A stretch of DNA of 64,000 bases, from NCBI GenBank assembly GCA_944393005.1, contig CALXYO010000007.1, positions 1 to 64,000 on the forward strand, written 5' to 3'. Positions 34,471 through 43,500 of this stretch are shown in pieces; position 1 is the first letter of the stretch, and each line of letters opens with the position of its first letter. The notes beneath the pieces were generated by a model that ran no database searches, was not told the DNA's origin, and was given only the letters and a program-made list of their open reading frames with translations. The position numbers and the translations under genes were made by a program. The stretch comes from an uncultured Spirochaetales bacterium (GTDB lineage Bacteria > Spirochaetota > Spirochaetia > Sphaerochaetales > Sphaerochaetaceae).

Positions 34471-34770
34471 TCATATCATATCGCCGATGTACAGCCTTTT
34501 GCCAAGGACTGTGAGAACTTTCGTGACTGTGGCGATGGACGGTGAGTTCTCTCCTTTTTCGATACGTGCAATTGCAGACTGAGGCAGACCGCAGAGTTTT
34601 CCCAGTTCCTTCTGTGTAAGTTTCTTTTCTTTCCTTGCTGCTGCCAGTTCCCTCATCAGCTGAACTTCAAGAGCCATTTCTTCTTTTTCGTCTTCAGACA
34701 GAAGATTATTGACATATTCAACTGCATCATCACCAATGGAACTTCCGTATTTTCTTATTTCGTCATTCAT
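34471..34770 (-). CDS. higA: HigA-type antitoxin (Xre helix-turn-helix)
   Basis: A 99-residue protein with a C-terminal Xre helix-turn-helix (KLTQKELGKLCGLPQSAIAR, then ENSPSIATVTKVLTVLG). The start at MNDEIRK has AAAGGAGG upstream. It lies 2 bases after the toxin stop, the usual toxin-first order of higBA. It neutralises HigB and represses the operon in known systems. Confidence 0.85.
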   Translation of the reverse strand: MNDEIRKYGSSIGDDAVEYVNNLLSEDEKEEMALEVQLMRELAAARKEKKLTQKELGKLCGLPQSAIARIEKGENSPSIATVTKVLTVLGKRLYIGDMI

Positions 34771-34772
34771 AA

Positions 34773-35126
34773 TCAATACCTCCTTTTGAAGTCTTCGAGC
34801 TCTCTTTCCGCCTTTTCTATTTCCTGCAGCGGTGTCTTCTGCGTTTTCTTCTGGAATACATGCAAAAGGACAAATCTGCAACCAGCAAGAGGCGCAAAGA
34901 GAATCCTGTTTCCAAGTGGTCTCAATTCCCAGATTTCTCCTCTGAGATGTTTTATATATGGTTCTCCTCCTCCAAGACCTTCATATCTGAGATAGTTTAT
35001 ATAGGTTGCGATTTTCCTGAAGTTGACACGTGCATCCTTTCCTGATGATGAACTGAGTTCATCAATGAAATCCTTTACAGGCTGATTTCCTTTCCTGTCC
35101 TTGTAAAACACTATGCTATAGGGCAT
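34773..35126 (-). CDS. higB: HigB/RelE-type toxin (phage Gp49-like)
   Basis: A 117-residue protein matching the phage-derived Gp49-like HigB group: YSIVFYKDRKGNQPVKDFID, GEPYIKHLRGEIWELRP, and LLHVFQKKTQKTP. Such toxins are RelE-fold mRNA interferases. AGGAG precedes MPYSIVF, so I use that start and not an upstream in-frame ATG. It is followed by higA. Confidence 0.85.
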   Translation of the reverse strand: MPYSIVFYKDRKGNQPVKDFIDELSSSSGKDARVNFRKIATYINYLRYEGLGGGEPYIKHLRGEIWELRPLGNRILFAPLAGCRFVLLHVFQKKTQKTPLQEIEKAERELEDFKRRY

Positions 35127-35142
35127 TTGTTTCTCCTGTAGT

Positions 35143-35158
35143 ATATCAAATTTGATAT
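35143..35158. promoter_or_regulatory. Palindromic operator of higBA
   Basis: ATATCAAATTTGATAT is a perfect 16-bp palindrome 16 bases upstream of the higB ATG. HigA and HigB-HigA complexes bind palindromes at this position in known systems. Confidence 0.65.
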
Positions 35159-35240
35159 TTTTATACAACATGAATTCCCCGCTCAGCCGTAACAGCAAAA
35201 GCTGGAATCAGTATTATTTATGCTTCACTGATTTTCTTTT

Positions 35241-35387
35241 TCACAGGTCATCCACCGCACCTGTGATCACAAACAGCATGTCATATCTTTCATCTCTGTT
35301 TTCCTCAACCTTATTGACTCTGGCGCGGTAGACGCCGAGTCTTTTCACAGGCAGATGTGTTACCATGATGACCAGCATATGAGACAT
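35241..35387 (-). CDS. Hypothetical small protein (48 residues)
   Basis: A 48-codon frame (MSHMLVIMVTHLPVKRLGVY at its start, ending in FVITGAVDDL) that begins 15 bases after the stop of the gene at 35403-35669, so it may be its operon partner. The ribosome site is weak (GAAAGGAAAA is too far upstream). No family is recognised. It may be a fragment of a longer ancestral gene. Confidence 0.35.
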   Translation of the reverse strand: MSHMLVIMVTHLPVKRLGVYRARVNKVEENRDERYDMLFVITGAVDDL

Positions 35388-35402
35388 TGACTTATCCGTG
35401 TA

Positions 35403-35669
35403 TCATTTTTCCTTTCTGAGGAAATCCTGAAGAAGGCTTGCGCATCTTTCAGCACGGGTGATGTCTCCTGAATCTTCTTCGCTGTAAACACTGATGTTCC
35501 TTGTCCAGTGTGCGGTGTCTTTCTCAAGCTGCAGAATCCGGGAGCTTGCAATTTCAATTGGTTCATCATTGCAGTGAAATCGTATTTCTCTCTGGACATT
35601 TGCTGTTCTGCTTTCGAACAGACAGAGAACAGCCTCATCTTTTGCCATGTTGAATAAAATCTCATTCAT
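35403..35669 (-). CDS. Hypothetical protein (88 residues)
   Basis: An 88-residue protein starting MNEILFNMAKDEAVLCLFES. It has GGAGACAGG upstream of this ATG; the longer frame is not supported. Sequence is mixed alpha/beta with a middle segment of three possible strands (REIRFHCNDEPIEIASSRIL). No family is recognised. It faces butyrate kinase (divergent) and may share its promoter region. Confidence 0.5.
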   Translation of the reverse strand: MNEILFNMAKDEAVLCLFESRTANVQREIRFHCNDEPIEIASSRILQLEKDTAHWTRNISVYSEEDSGDITRAERCASLLQDFLRKEK

Positions 35670-35782
35670 TGGTTCCTGTCTCCTGTGAATTAAGCATTCA
35701 CAGCTATATACAAAATTTACACATGATTTGTGCCGGAATGCTCTGATGACTTCCTGTATGCGAAAAGTGTAGAATCCGGGAT

Positions 35783-36877
35783 ATGAGAATTCTTGTGATA
35801 AACCCCGGATCGACTTCAACAAAGGTCAGTGTGTTTGATGATGATAGAGAAGTTTTCACGGAAAGTGTTTTCCATGATGCGCCGGAACTTCTGAAATATA
35901 AAACGACAAACGATCAGCTTCCTTTCAGAAAGAAGGTCGTGCTGGATCTTCTTGAAAAGCATTCTGTGGATATTTCCTCTATCGATGCTTTTGCCGGGCG
36001 CGGCGGGTGTGCATATTCGCAGAAAGAAGGTGTCATGAAGATAGACAGGCGGCTTTTCGAAGACACACGTGATGACAAAGGCGGTTCTGATCATCCCGCC
36101 AAGCTTGGTGTGATGATGGCTTATGAATTCTCAAGGGAATATTCAAAACCTGCATACACTCTGAATCCGACCAATGTGGATGAGTTCACGCCCCTTGCAA
36201 GAATCACAGGACTTAAAGGTGTGTACAGACGTGCACAGTCCCATGTGCTGAATCAGAAGGGAATTGCAAGACTTCATGCATCTTCTCTGGGCAGAAAGTA
36301 TGAAGAGTGTTCTTTCATTGTCTGTCATATAGACGGAGGCATCACGGTGGCGGCACATAAGAACGGAAGGATGATTGACGGCACGGAAGGCGCCGGAGGG
36401 GATGGTCCTTTCACTCCTACACGGCTCGGCTCAGTTCCTGTGATGGAAACAGCAAAGTATCTTGAAAGCCATACGCCTGCCGAGCTTGAGGCGATGTGTT
36501 CACGTTCAGGCGGTTTTGTAAGTCATTTCGGAACTTCCAATTCGGATACAGTGCACCGAATGAAGGAAGAAGGAGATGAGCATGCATCTCTTGTGTGGGA
36601 GACGATGATCTACCAGATATGCAAGGCAATAGGTGCAATGGCCTGTGTTCTGGAAGGCAAGGTTGATGCCATACTTCTCACAGGCGGGCTTGTACGCTTT
36701 GATGATATAGCGGAAGGCATACAGCGCCGCTGTTCCTGGATTGCCCCTGTTTCTGTTTATAAAGGGGAGGTAGAACAGGAAGAGCTCGGCGGTGAGGTGC
36801 TGAAGGTGATGAGAGGAGAAGCTGAGGCATCAGTGTATACCGGAAAGCCGGTATTCAGCGGTTTTGACTGGGACTGA
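35783..36877 (+). CDS. buk: Butyrate kinase
   Basis: A 364-residue protein of the acetokinase/butyrate kinase family. The phosphate-binding start RILVINPGSTSTKVSVF, the mid-protein IVCHIDGGITVAAHKNGRM and the adenosine-binding DAILLTGGLVRFDD are all present, and length matches Buk. It makes ATP from butyryl phosphate or the reverse. No phosphotransbutyrylase is beside it, so isobutyrate or another branched acyl phosphate is also possible. The ribosome site is weak. Confidence 0.92.
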   Translation: MRILVINPGSTSTKVSVFDDDREVFTESVFHDAPELLKYKTTNDQLPFRKKVVLDLLEKHSVDISSIDAFAGRGGCAYSQKEGVMKIDRRLFEDTRDDKGGSDHPAKLGVMMAYEFSREYSKPAYTLNPTNVDEFTPLARITGLKGVYRRAQSHVLNQKGIARLHASSLGRKYEECSFIVCHIDGGITVAAHKNGRMIDGTEGAGGDGPFTPTRLGSVPVMETAKYLESHTPAELEAMCSRSGGFVSHFGTSNSDTVHRMKEEGDEHASLVWETMIYQICKAIGAMACVLEGKVDAILLTGGLVRFDDIAEGIQRRCSWIAPVSVYKGEVEQEELGGEVLKVMRGEAEASVYTGKPVFSGFDWD

Positions 36878-36949
36878 CCGCTTGACAAAGTTCATGCGTT
36901 TTTGACAAATGCCTTGAAAGTTTTTCAGAATTTCAGTAATAATACTGTA

Positions 36950-37026
36950 CAGGTATCGGAGCAACATTTTTATTAACTAACTGTTCAAATCTTCTTTACT
37001 ATATCGCTCCGATACCTTTTTTATAT
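36950..37026 (+). ncRNA. Candidate small RNA with 12-bp closing stem (or long-loop terminator)
   Basis: AGGTATCGGAGC (36951-36962) pairs perfectly with GCTCCGATACCT (37006-37017), enclosing a 43-base AU-rich loop, and TTTTTTATATC follows. A promoter-like pair TTGAAA (36914-36919) and TAATAA (36937-36942), 17 bp apart, would start transcription almost exactly at the stem. So this may be a short RNA of about 75 bases whose ends are paired. Otherwise it is the terminator of butyrate kinase with an unusually long loop. Confidence 0.4.
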
Positions 37027-37085
37027 CTTCTCAGCTTTTCTCTCTTTTTCTTTAAATCTTTTCCTTTTCTGTTAAAATGATATAT

Positions 37086-38057
37086 ATGATCACAGTCAAG
37101 GATATAGCAAATCTTGCGGGAGTCAGTCCTGCTACGGTATCAAATGTTCTCAACGGAAAAGCTAATGTGGGGCAGGAAACAAAGGAGAAGGTTCTCTCCA
37201 TATGCCGTGATAATGGATATAACCCGAACGTGTATGCAAGAAATCTCAAGACAAAAAATCCACGCACACTGCTTTTTACATTCAGTGATTTTGACAGAAA
37301 GTTCTATCTTGATGTGATTCACGGCATTCATGATTACGTGGATGCTCACGACTATGATCTGCTCATCTGCACCGGAAAGTCCTGTGAGAAATATATGGAT
37401 CCGCACATCACAAGTGGCTGCATCGCACTGGATGGTAAACTGGAAAGCGATGTGCTCATACGCAGGGCAGGCAAAAACTATCCTGTTGTGGTGCTGGACA
37501 GACTTCTTGACCATCCGTATATAAAAAGCATTCTTGTGAATAATTACAAGCCGATGTATGAGCTTACAGCAAAGCTTATAGGCCGGGGTTATCGTCGTTT
37601 TGCATTTCTCGGTGGCATAGAGAACACTGCTGACAACAAGGAGCGTTATCAGGCTTTTCAGGATGCTCTTGCTGACAGCGGTCTAAATTTCACTCGTGAC
37701 CGGTATATCTCTGGAGACTGGCATGAAGAGAGCGGCAGACGTGCCGCCCAGATACTGATGCTCACGAATCCTTGCCCGGAGGTTCTTGTGTGTGCGAACG
37801 ACAATATGGCGGTGGGCGCGATCGAAGTTTTCCGTGATAACGGACTTGTCATCGGACAGGATATCCTTGTCACAGGTTTTGACAACAATGATGTGGCTTC
37901 CTACAATTCCATCACCACCATTGATATTCCGGACTATGAGAGAGGATATCTTGCAGCACAGGCTCTTGTGGGAAATATTGAAGGGGAAATGGATGCGAGC
38001 GTATTCCGTATCAGCGCGAAGATCATAGAACGGCAGAGCGCGAAGTTTTCAGACTGA
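37086..38057 (+). CDS. LacI-family regulator of the ABC-GH65 operon
   Basis: A 323-residue LacI/GalR repressor. The helix-turn-helix is ITVKDIANLAGVSPATVSNV and the effector domain is full length (LVCANDNMAVGAIEVF, ILVTGFDNNDVAS). I start at the second ATG, the first lying 9 bases upstream without ribosome site. It precedes and probably controls the sugar transporter and phosphorylase genes; a LacI-like operator lies in their promoter region. Confidence 0.9.
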   Translation: MITVKDIANLAGVSPATVSNVLNGKANVGQETKEKVLSICRDNGYNPNVYARNLKTKNPRTLLFTFSDFDRKFYLDVIHGIHDYVDAHDYDLLICTGKSCEKYMDPHITSGCIALDGKLESDVLIRRAGKNYPVVVLDRLLDHPYIKSILVNNYKPMYELTAKLIGRGYRRFAFLGGIENTADNKERYQAFQDALADSGLNFTRDRYISGDWHEESGRRAAQILMLTNPCPEVLVCANDNMAVGAIEVFRDNGLVIGQDILVTGFDNNDVASYNSITTIDIPDYERGYLAAQALVGNIEGEMDASVFRISAKIIERQSAKFSD

Positions 38058-38163
38058 TTTGTAAAATAATGTTATATTTATATAAAAATATTCAGATAAT
38101 TTATATAAATTAAAGTAAATTTTCTTTGAAATTCAGGTAAATCCTGATTATTTCAGATTTTTC

Positions 38164-38211
38164 TTGACATCTGGAATTTTCAGCCTCTAGAGTTTTGTTA
38201 AACGATTTATA
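38164..38211 (+). promoter_or_regulatory. Promoter and LacI-like operator of the sugar ABC operon
   Basis: TTGACA (38164-38169) and TAGAGT (38188-38193) are 18 bp apart. Just downstream, TTAAACGATTTA (38198-38209) is an imperfect palindrome centred on CG, the form of a LacI-family operator. A GGAGAC ribosome site follows. The gap 38058-38160 is extremely AT-rich and holds nothing else I can name. Confidence 0.5.
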
Positions 38212-38232
38212 AAACAAAAAGGAGACAAATCT

Positions 38233-39450
38233 ATGAGGAAATTCGTCGTTTTATTAATGTGCCTTATCCTTCCTTTCTCTCTCTTCGCACAGGGGGCCGC
38301 CGAGTCCGGCGCTGCCGATGCTGAGGGGAAAGTCATTATCTTCCAGTCAAAAGTGGAGATCACGGAGGCTCTAGAGAGGGCTGCCGAGGATTTCACAGCT
38401 GAGACAGGCATTGAAGTCGAGATCTGGGAAACAACAGGAGATGATTACCGCGCACAGCTTTCTCTCCGTCTGGCAGGAGATGAGGTTCCGACAATCTTCA
38501 CCGTTGCGGCAGGTTCGGAAGCAGAGATGTTCGCTCCTTACATCGCACCTATAGAGGACAGCGAAGTTAATCAGTATATCTCTTCCTCTCTCGCCCTCAT
38601 GGTTAACGGAAAGAGTTCCGGTGTCCCGTACAGCGTTGAAGGCTACGGTCTTGTCATAAATACGGACATGGTCAGCGAAGCCGATCTTGAGAATGATGAG
38701 ACCTTCCTGGCAGCACTTGACCGTCTTGCTTCAGAGGGTGTCAATCCATTCGGACTCAGCCAGGAGTCATACTTCCTTATCGGACATCTTCTCAATGCTC
38801 CGTTTGCGATAATGGATGATCCTGAAGGATTCCTTGCGGACTTTGAAGCCGGTAACGTACATCTTGCCGATCAGGAAGAGTTCCAGGCTTTCGCACTTCT
38901 CATGGACAAGATCAAGGAAGTGGCAGTCAATCCGCTTGAAGTCAACTACGACAGGGAATGCGGAGATTTCGCAACAGGAAAAACCGCAATGATCCATCAG
39001 GGCAACTGGTGCTACAGCATGTTCTCTTCTTATGACAGCGATGTTGATATGGCCCTTGTGGGAGTACCTCTGCTTGGCAATGACAGGCTTTCCGTTTCCG
39101 TTCCTTACTACTGGGTTGTCAACTCACAGGTATCGGAAGCGGACAGACAGGCAAGCATCCGTTTCCTTGACTGGCTGCATACCTCGCAGACCGGTATGGA
39201 TTATATTCTCAATGAGTTCCTCTTCGTTCCGGCCGTGTCCAATATCGCGACAGACAGCCTTGATCCGCTCAGCGCTGATGTCGCAGAGGCTGCAGGCAGC
39301 GGTGAAACCCTCATATGGACAACGAACCTCTGGCCGATGAATATTGTCGACACGGACTTTGCTCCGCTCGCACAGGAATTCTTCACAACTGATATGACCG
39401 GTATCGAATTCGTCGAGAGAATCGAGGACGCATATCTTGCACGTCTTTGA
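38233..39450 (+). CDS. Sugar ABC transporter substrate-binding protein
   Basis: A 405-residue extracellular solute-binding protein of family 1 (maltose-binding type). It has a signal peptide (MRKFVVLLMCLILPFSLFAQ) followed by a GAAESG-type stretch seen in spirochaetal binding proteins, and no lipobox Cys. Typical MBP segments are TGIEVEIWETTGDDYRAQL and FATGKTAMIHQGNW. It binds the sugar for the two permeases downstream; a disaccharide is inferred from the GH65 gene that follows. Confidence 0.9.
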   Translation: MRKFVVLLMCLILPFSLFAQGAAESGAADAEGKVIIFQSKVEITEALERAAEDFTAETGIEVEIWETTGDDYRAQLSLRLAGDEVPTIFTVAAGSEAEMFAPYIAPIEDSEVNQYISSSLALMVNGKSSGVPYSVEGYGLVINTDMVSEADLENDETFLAALDRLASEGVNPFGLSQESYFLIGHLLNAPFAIMDDPEGFLADFEAGNVHLADQEEFQAFALLMDKIKEVAVNPLEVNYDRECGDFATGKTAMIHQGNWCYSMFSSYDSDVDMALVGVPLLGNDRLSVSVPYYWVVNSQVSEADRQASIRFLDWLHTSQTGMDYILNEFLFVPAVSNIATDSLDPLSADVAEAAGSGETLIWTTNLWPMNIVDTDFAPLAQEFFTTDMTGIEFVERIEDAYLARL

Positions 39451-39461
39451 CATATGAGACC

Positions 39462-39496
39462 ATGAAGGGGCTGTCTCAAGGCAGACCCTTCATTTT
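39462..39496 (+). terminator. Hairpin between binding-protein and permease genes
   Basis: ATGAAGGG (39462-39469) pairs with CCCTTCAT (39486-39493) and TTT follows. Partial termination or RNA stabilisation here would raise the amount of binding protein over permease, as in other ABC operons. Confidence 0.5.
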
Positions 39497-39510
39497 AAGG
39501 GAGGAAAAGC

Positions 39511-40392
39511 ATGGTAACCAACAGAAAGAATGAAAGACTTATCTATCTTGTATTCACAATGCCTGCGACCATTGCATTCTTTCTGGTGGTCATCATGCCT
39601 TTCGCTATAGGAATCGGCTATTCATTTGTGGACTGGGACGGCATTGTGCTCAATCCGATGACTTTTGTCGGTCTTGATAACTACAAACGTATCTTCACTG
39701 ATGAAAGATTCATAGCAAGTGCCTTGCATACACTCATTTTCACTCTCATGGCGGTTGTCACCATCAATGTGACAGGTCTTGCGCTTGCTCTTCTGGTCAC
39801 ATCAAAGCTGAAAGGAAGCAATATGGCAAGGACGATGTTTTTCATGCCGAATCTCATCGGCGGCCTTATCCTCGGCTATATCTGGAAGTTCATCCTTTCC
39901 GATACTTTCCGCTCAATCGGTGAAACCACAGGATGGACCGGAGTCTTTTTCAACTGGCTGCTTGATCCGCTTTTTGCACTTTTCTCCCTTGTCGTTGTCA
40001 TAACATGGCAGATGGCCGGTTATGTCATGATAATCTACATAACCGGACTGCAGAGCGTTCCCGATGATCTGATCGAAGCCGCGAAAATAGACGGGGCAGG
40101 TGCCTTCACCCGTTTCTTCAGGATAACGTTTCCTCTTATCATGCCTGCAGTGACCGTCTGCATTTTCTACACACTTTCAAACTGTTTCAAGATCTACGAT
40201 ATCAATCTGGCGCTGACCGGAGGCGGTCCGGCCAATGCGACGGAGCTTTTCGCGATGAATATCTACAATGAAATATTCAGCTACAACAGATACGGTTACG
40301 GCCAGGCAAAGGCAATCATATTCTTCTTCCTTGTTGCCATTGTCACTCTCACACAGGTCGCTCTTACAAAGAGAAAGGAGGTTCAGCTATGA
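39511..40392 (+). CDS. Sugar ABC transporter permease (MalF-like)
   Basis: A 293-residue permease with about six membrane segments. The EAA loop that contacts the ATPase is VPDDLIEAAKIDGAGAFTRF. The strong GGGAGG ribosome site and the 4-base overlap with the next permease fit an operon. No ATP-binding subunit is encoded here, so a shared MsmK/UgpC-type ATPase elsewhere is implied. Confidence 0.92.
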   Translation: MVTNRKNERLIYLVFTMPATIAFFLVVIMPFAIGIGYSFVDWDGIVLNPMTFVGLDNYKRIFTDERFIASALHTLIFTLMAVVTINVTGLALALLVTSKLKGSNMARTMFFMPNLIGGLILGYIWKFILSDTFRSIGETTGWTGVFFNWLLDPLFALFSLVVVITWQMAGYVMIIYITGLQSVPDDLIEAAKIDGAGAFTRFFRITFPLIMPAVTVCIFYTLSNCFKIYDINLALTGGGPANATELFAMNIYNEIFSYNRYGYGQAKAIIFFFLVAIVTLTQVALTKRKEVQL

Positions 40393-41234
40393 AAACCGGA
40401 AGAAAGGTTCTTTCCGCGGCTGCGTCTGTTTTCATGATACTTCTCGGGCTGTGTTTCCTGATTCCCCTGTACATCATGGTCATCAACAGTTTCAAGAACA
40501 GGGCAGAACTTTACATGAGTCCGGTAGCACTTCCGACTGTACTGAGGATAGAGAACTATGCCGAGGCGATAGACAGGATGAACTTCCTGACAAGCTTCAT
40601 GAATTCGCTTGTTGTCACTGTGTCCTCCGTTTTCTTCATCGTTCTTTTCTCATCCATGTGTGCATGGATGCTTGCACGCACCGATGACAGGAAAAGCCGT
40701 TTCCTTTATTTCGCTTTCGTTGCGACAATGCTCATTCCTTTCCACACTCTCATGATGCCTCTTGTGCAGATGATGAAGTGGTCAAGGGAATACCTCGGTA
40801 TTCCTGTCCTCAATACCCGTTACGGCATTGTTTTCATGTATATCGGTTTCGGAATGTCTCTTGCGGTTTTCCTTTTTCACGGATTCGTGAAGAGCATCCC
40901 GGTTTCTCTTGAGGAAGCGGCAACGCTTGACGGATGCAGCCGTTTCGGTGTGTTCTTCCGTATTTCATTTCCGATAATGAAACCCACGATAATGACTGTG
41001 ATCATTCTAGACATCATCTGGATATGGAATGACTACCTGCTTCCGTCCCTTGTGCTCAACGGGAAGGAGCTTAGGACGATTCCCCTTTCCACAAGCAGTT
41101 TCTTCGGGGTTTTCACAATACAGTGGAATGAGGCCATGGCCGGTCTCACGCTGACGATCATTCCCGTTGTCATCTTCTATTTCTGTGCCCAGAAGTACAT
41201 CATAAAGGGCGTTGTAGCCGGAGCTGTGAAATGA
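40389..41234 (+). CDS. Sugar ABC transporter permease (MalG-like)
   Basis: A 281-residue permease of the MalG group, with about six membrane segments and the EAA loop IPVSLEEAATLDGCSRFGVF. Overlaps its neighbours on both sides by 4 bases, so it is translated together with the first permease and the GH65 gene. Confidence 0.92.
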   Translation: MKTGRKVLSAAASVFMILLGLCFLIPLYIMVINSFKNRAELYMSPVALPTVLRIENYAEAIDRMNFLTSFMNSLVVTVSSVFFIVLFSSMCAWMLARTDDRKSRFLYFAFVATMLIPFHTLMMPLVQMMKWSREYLGIPVLNTRYGIVFMYIGFGMSLAVFLFHGFVKSIPVSLEEAATLDGCSRFGVFFRISFPIMKPTIMTVIILDIIWIWNDYLLPSLVLNGKELRTIPLSTSSFFGVFTIQWNEAMAGLTLTIIPVVIFYFCAQKYIIKGVVAGAVK

Positions 41235-43453
41235 GAAACAGGAAAATAGTGAGAAGATATGATCATCTGGATGGACACGATCTGGAACAGGGAGAATCCG
41301 TTTTCCATACCGCAAACGGATATATAGGGGTCAGAGGGGCTTTTGAGGAGGGATATTGCTGTGATGTGAGGTCAGTCAGGGGCTGTTACATAAACGGAGT
41401 ATATGACATAACTTCAATGAATCAGGCGGAGCCGCTTTACGGGCTTGTTGACAGAAAGCAGACAATAGTTAATCTTGCAGAAGTGCAGGATATAAGGATA
41501 TGGGCGGACGGAGAACTTGTGTCCGTGCGGGGTTCATATGAACGGGCAGTGGATCTTGACTGCGGCATTGTTTCCAGATCATTCACCTTTTCGCTTAATG
41601 ACGGGAGTTCTCTCTCCGTTGTCTACGAGAGGTTCTGCTCATTTGACCTCTCCTGTATTTTCGCCTTGCGTTGCCGTGTCACAGGCAGCAGACGCCATGA
41701 TTTCACAATTGTGACCGGACATCACAGCAAGGTCTCCAATTTTCATGATCCATCCGACCCGCGTCTTGCCTCAGAAGCCGGTGAATTTCTCTCCATCGAA
41801 GAGACTGCCGTAAAGGATGATGACATTTCCCTTGTGAAAGTGAGAACAAACACATCCGGTATTGAAGTCTCGAGCGCCGTACACGACAGCATCCCTTCTG
41901 CTTCCATGAATCTGTTAATCAGCGATGGTGTGGCAGAGAGAACATTCAGCATATCAGATGAGAAAGGCTTCACATTCACACGGCTGGTTTCTCTTTCCGA
42001 TTCTGTACGTTACAGCGATACAGAACATACTTCACTTGATATGCTGCATCGTGCACTCAGTCTCACTTATGACGGTCTTGTTGAAAAACAGAAAGAGCAT
42101 ATGTCGGATTTCTGGCACAGAACAGGATTCTTCCTTGAGGGGGACGACAGGCTTGAGAGCGCCATCAACTACAATCTGTTCTCGCTCCTGCAGTCTGCCG
42201 GCAGGGATGGTTTCTGTCATCTTGCGGCGAAGGGACTGTCCGGAGAAGGCTATGAAGGTCATTATTTCTGGGATACCGAGATGTATGTCCAGCCGATTTT
42301 CTCTCTGATCATGCCATCTCTTTCGCGCAATCTGCTCACTTACCGCTACCGGATGCTGGACAAAGCAAGGGCGAACGCGCGTATTCTCGGACATGAGTCT
42401 GGAGCTCTTTATCCCTGGCGTACGATAAACGGAGAAGAGTGCAGCGGCTACTTTCCATCCGGTACTGCCCAGTATCATATCAACGGGGCTGTGGCACATG
42501 CCGTGATCGAATACTATGAGATGAGTGGTGATGAGGACTTCATGATCAGCATGGGCCTTGAAATGCTTTATGAAATCTGTCTGCTCTGGCTCGATACCGG
42601 AGTGTATACACCACGGGGGTTTGAGATCCACGATGTGACGGGACCTGATGAATACACCTGCATAGTGAACAATAACTTTTATACAAACTGCTGTGCCAGA
42701 TATGATTTCGAGAAAACCGCAGCTTTGATGAAAGACTTCACTGGCAGGGGAAAACACCTGTCCTTCAATTACAGTGATGAGATGCTGGATGAGTTTGTAA
42801 AAGCAGCCGGACAGATATATCTTCCTCATGACGATGAGAAGGATGTCGATGCCCAGGATGATTCTTTTCTGTACAAGAAAAGGCTGGATCTTTCAGGTGT
42901 TCCGCATGACAAGAGGCCGATGCTGCTGCATTACCATCCTCTTTACCTGTACCGCCGGCAGGTATGCAAGCAGGCCGATACTGTTCTTGCTCATCTTCTG
43001 TATCCACAATATACGACAAGGGAAAGGATGCTGAATTCAATACGTTATTACGAGAGTGTCACAACACATGATTCGTCGCTCTCGAAGTGCATATTCGCCC
43101 TTCAGTCTTTTGCTCTCGGGCTTGTCGATGAAGGTCTTTCTTATTTCGGATCCTCAAGCGAGATTGATCTTGAAGACAGTCACGGCAATACAAGAGACGG
43201 AATACACACGGCGAATATGGGTGGAAGCTACCTGACAATATTCAAGGGGCTTGGCGGTTTCTGCATACAGGATGGCCTTCCTTCGTTTGCCCCGATACTG
43301 CCTGAGCAGTGGAAGGCGTATGGTTTCAATGTGAATTTCCGCGGAAACATCATCACTGTGAGTGTAAATGAGAAGGGTGCATCGTTTACATCCGGAAAAC
43401 CTTGTGAGATTCTGGTTCATGGTAAGAAATGCACTGCTGGTCCTGTTGCCTGA
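41231..43453 (+). CDS. GH65 glycoside phosphorylase (maltose/trehalose/kojibiose type)
   Basis: A 740-residue GH65 enzyme. The N-terminal beta-sandwich is followed by the (alpha/alpha)6 barrel with GYEGHYFWDTEMYVQP, YPWRTINGEECSGYFPSGTA and the general acid Glu474 in GPDEYTCIVNNNFYTN. It lies in the cytoplasm and splits an alpha-linked glucodisaccharide with phosphate, giving beta-glucose 1-phosphate. The linkage cannot be fixed from sequence. No beta-phosphoglucomutase follows. It is translationally coupled to the permease, so its substrate is presumably the imported sugar. Confidence 0.92.
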   Translation: MRNRKIVRRYDHLDGHDLEQGESVFHTANGYIGVRGAFEEGYCCDVRSVRGCYINGVYDITSMNQAEPLYGLVDRKQTIVNLAEVQDIRIWADGELVSVRGSYERAVDLDCGIVSRSFTFSLNDGSSLSVVYERFCSFDLSCIFALRCRVTGSRRHDFTIVTGHHSKVSNFHDPSDPRLASEAGEFLSIEETAVKDDDISLVKVRTNTSGIEVSSAVHDSIPSASMNLLISDGVAERTFSISDEKGFTFTRLVSLSDSVRYSDTEHTSLDMLHRALSLTYDGLVEKQKEHMSDFWHRTGFFLEGDDRLESAINYNLFSLLQSAGRDGFCHLAAKGLSGEGYEGHYFWDTEMYVQPIFSLIMPSLSRNLLTYRYRMLDKARANARILGHESGALYPWRTINGEECSGYFPSGTAQYHINGAVAHAVIEYYEMSGDEDFMISMGLEMLYEICLLWLDTGVYTPRGFEIHDVTGPDEYTCIVNNNFYTNCCARYDFEKTAALMKDFTGRGKHLSFNYSDEMLDEFVKAAGQIYLPHDDEKDVDAQDDSFLYKKRLDLSGVPHDKRPMLLHYHPLYLYRRQVCKQADTVLAHLLYPQYTTRERMLNSIRYYESVTTHDSSLSKCIFALQSFALGLVDEGLSYFGSSSEIDLEDSHGNTRDGIHTANMGGSYLTIFKGLGGFCIQDGLPSFAPILPEQWKAYGFNVNFRGNIITVSVNEKGASFTSGKPCEILVHGKKCTAGPVA

Positions 43454-43458
43454 AAGTC

Positions 43459-43500
43459 TCCGGCATGCAATCACGGCATGCCGGATCTGATCATTTTTTC
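43459..43500. terminator. Terminator between GH65 and the DUF4954 gene
   Basis: TCCGGCATG (43459-43467) pairs with CATGCCGGA (43477-43485) with a 9-base loop, and TTTTTT follows at 43494-43499. It ends the ABC-GH65 operon; the T-run reaches into the stop region of the convergent gene. Confidence 0.7.
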
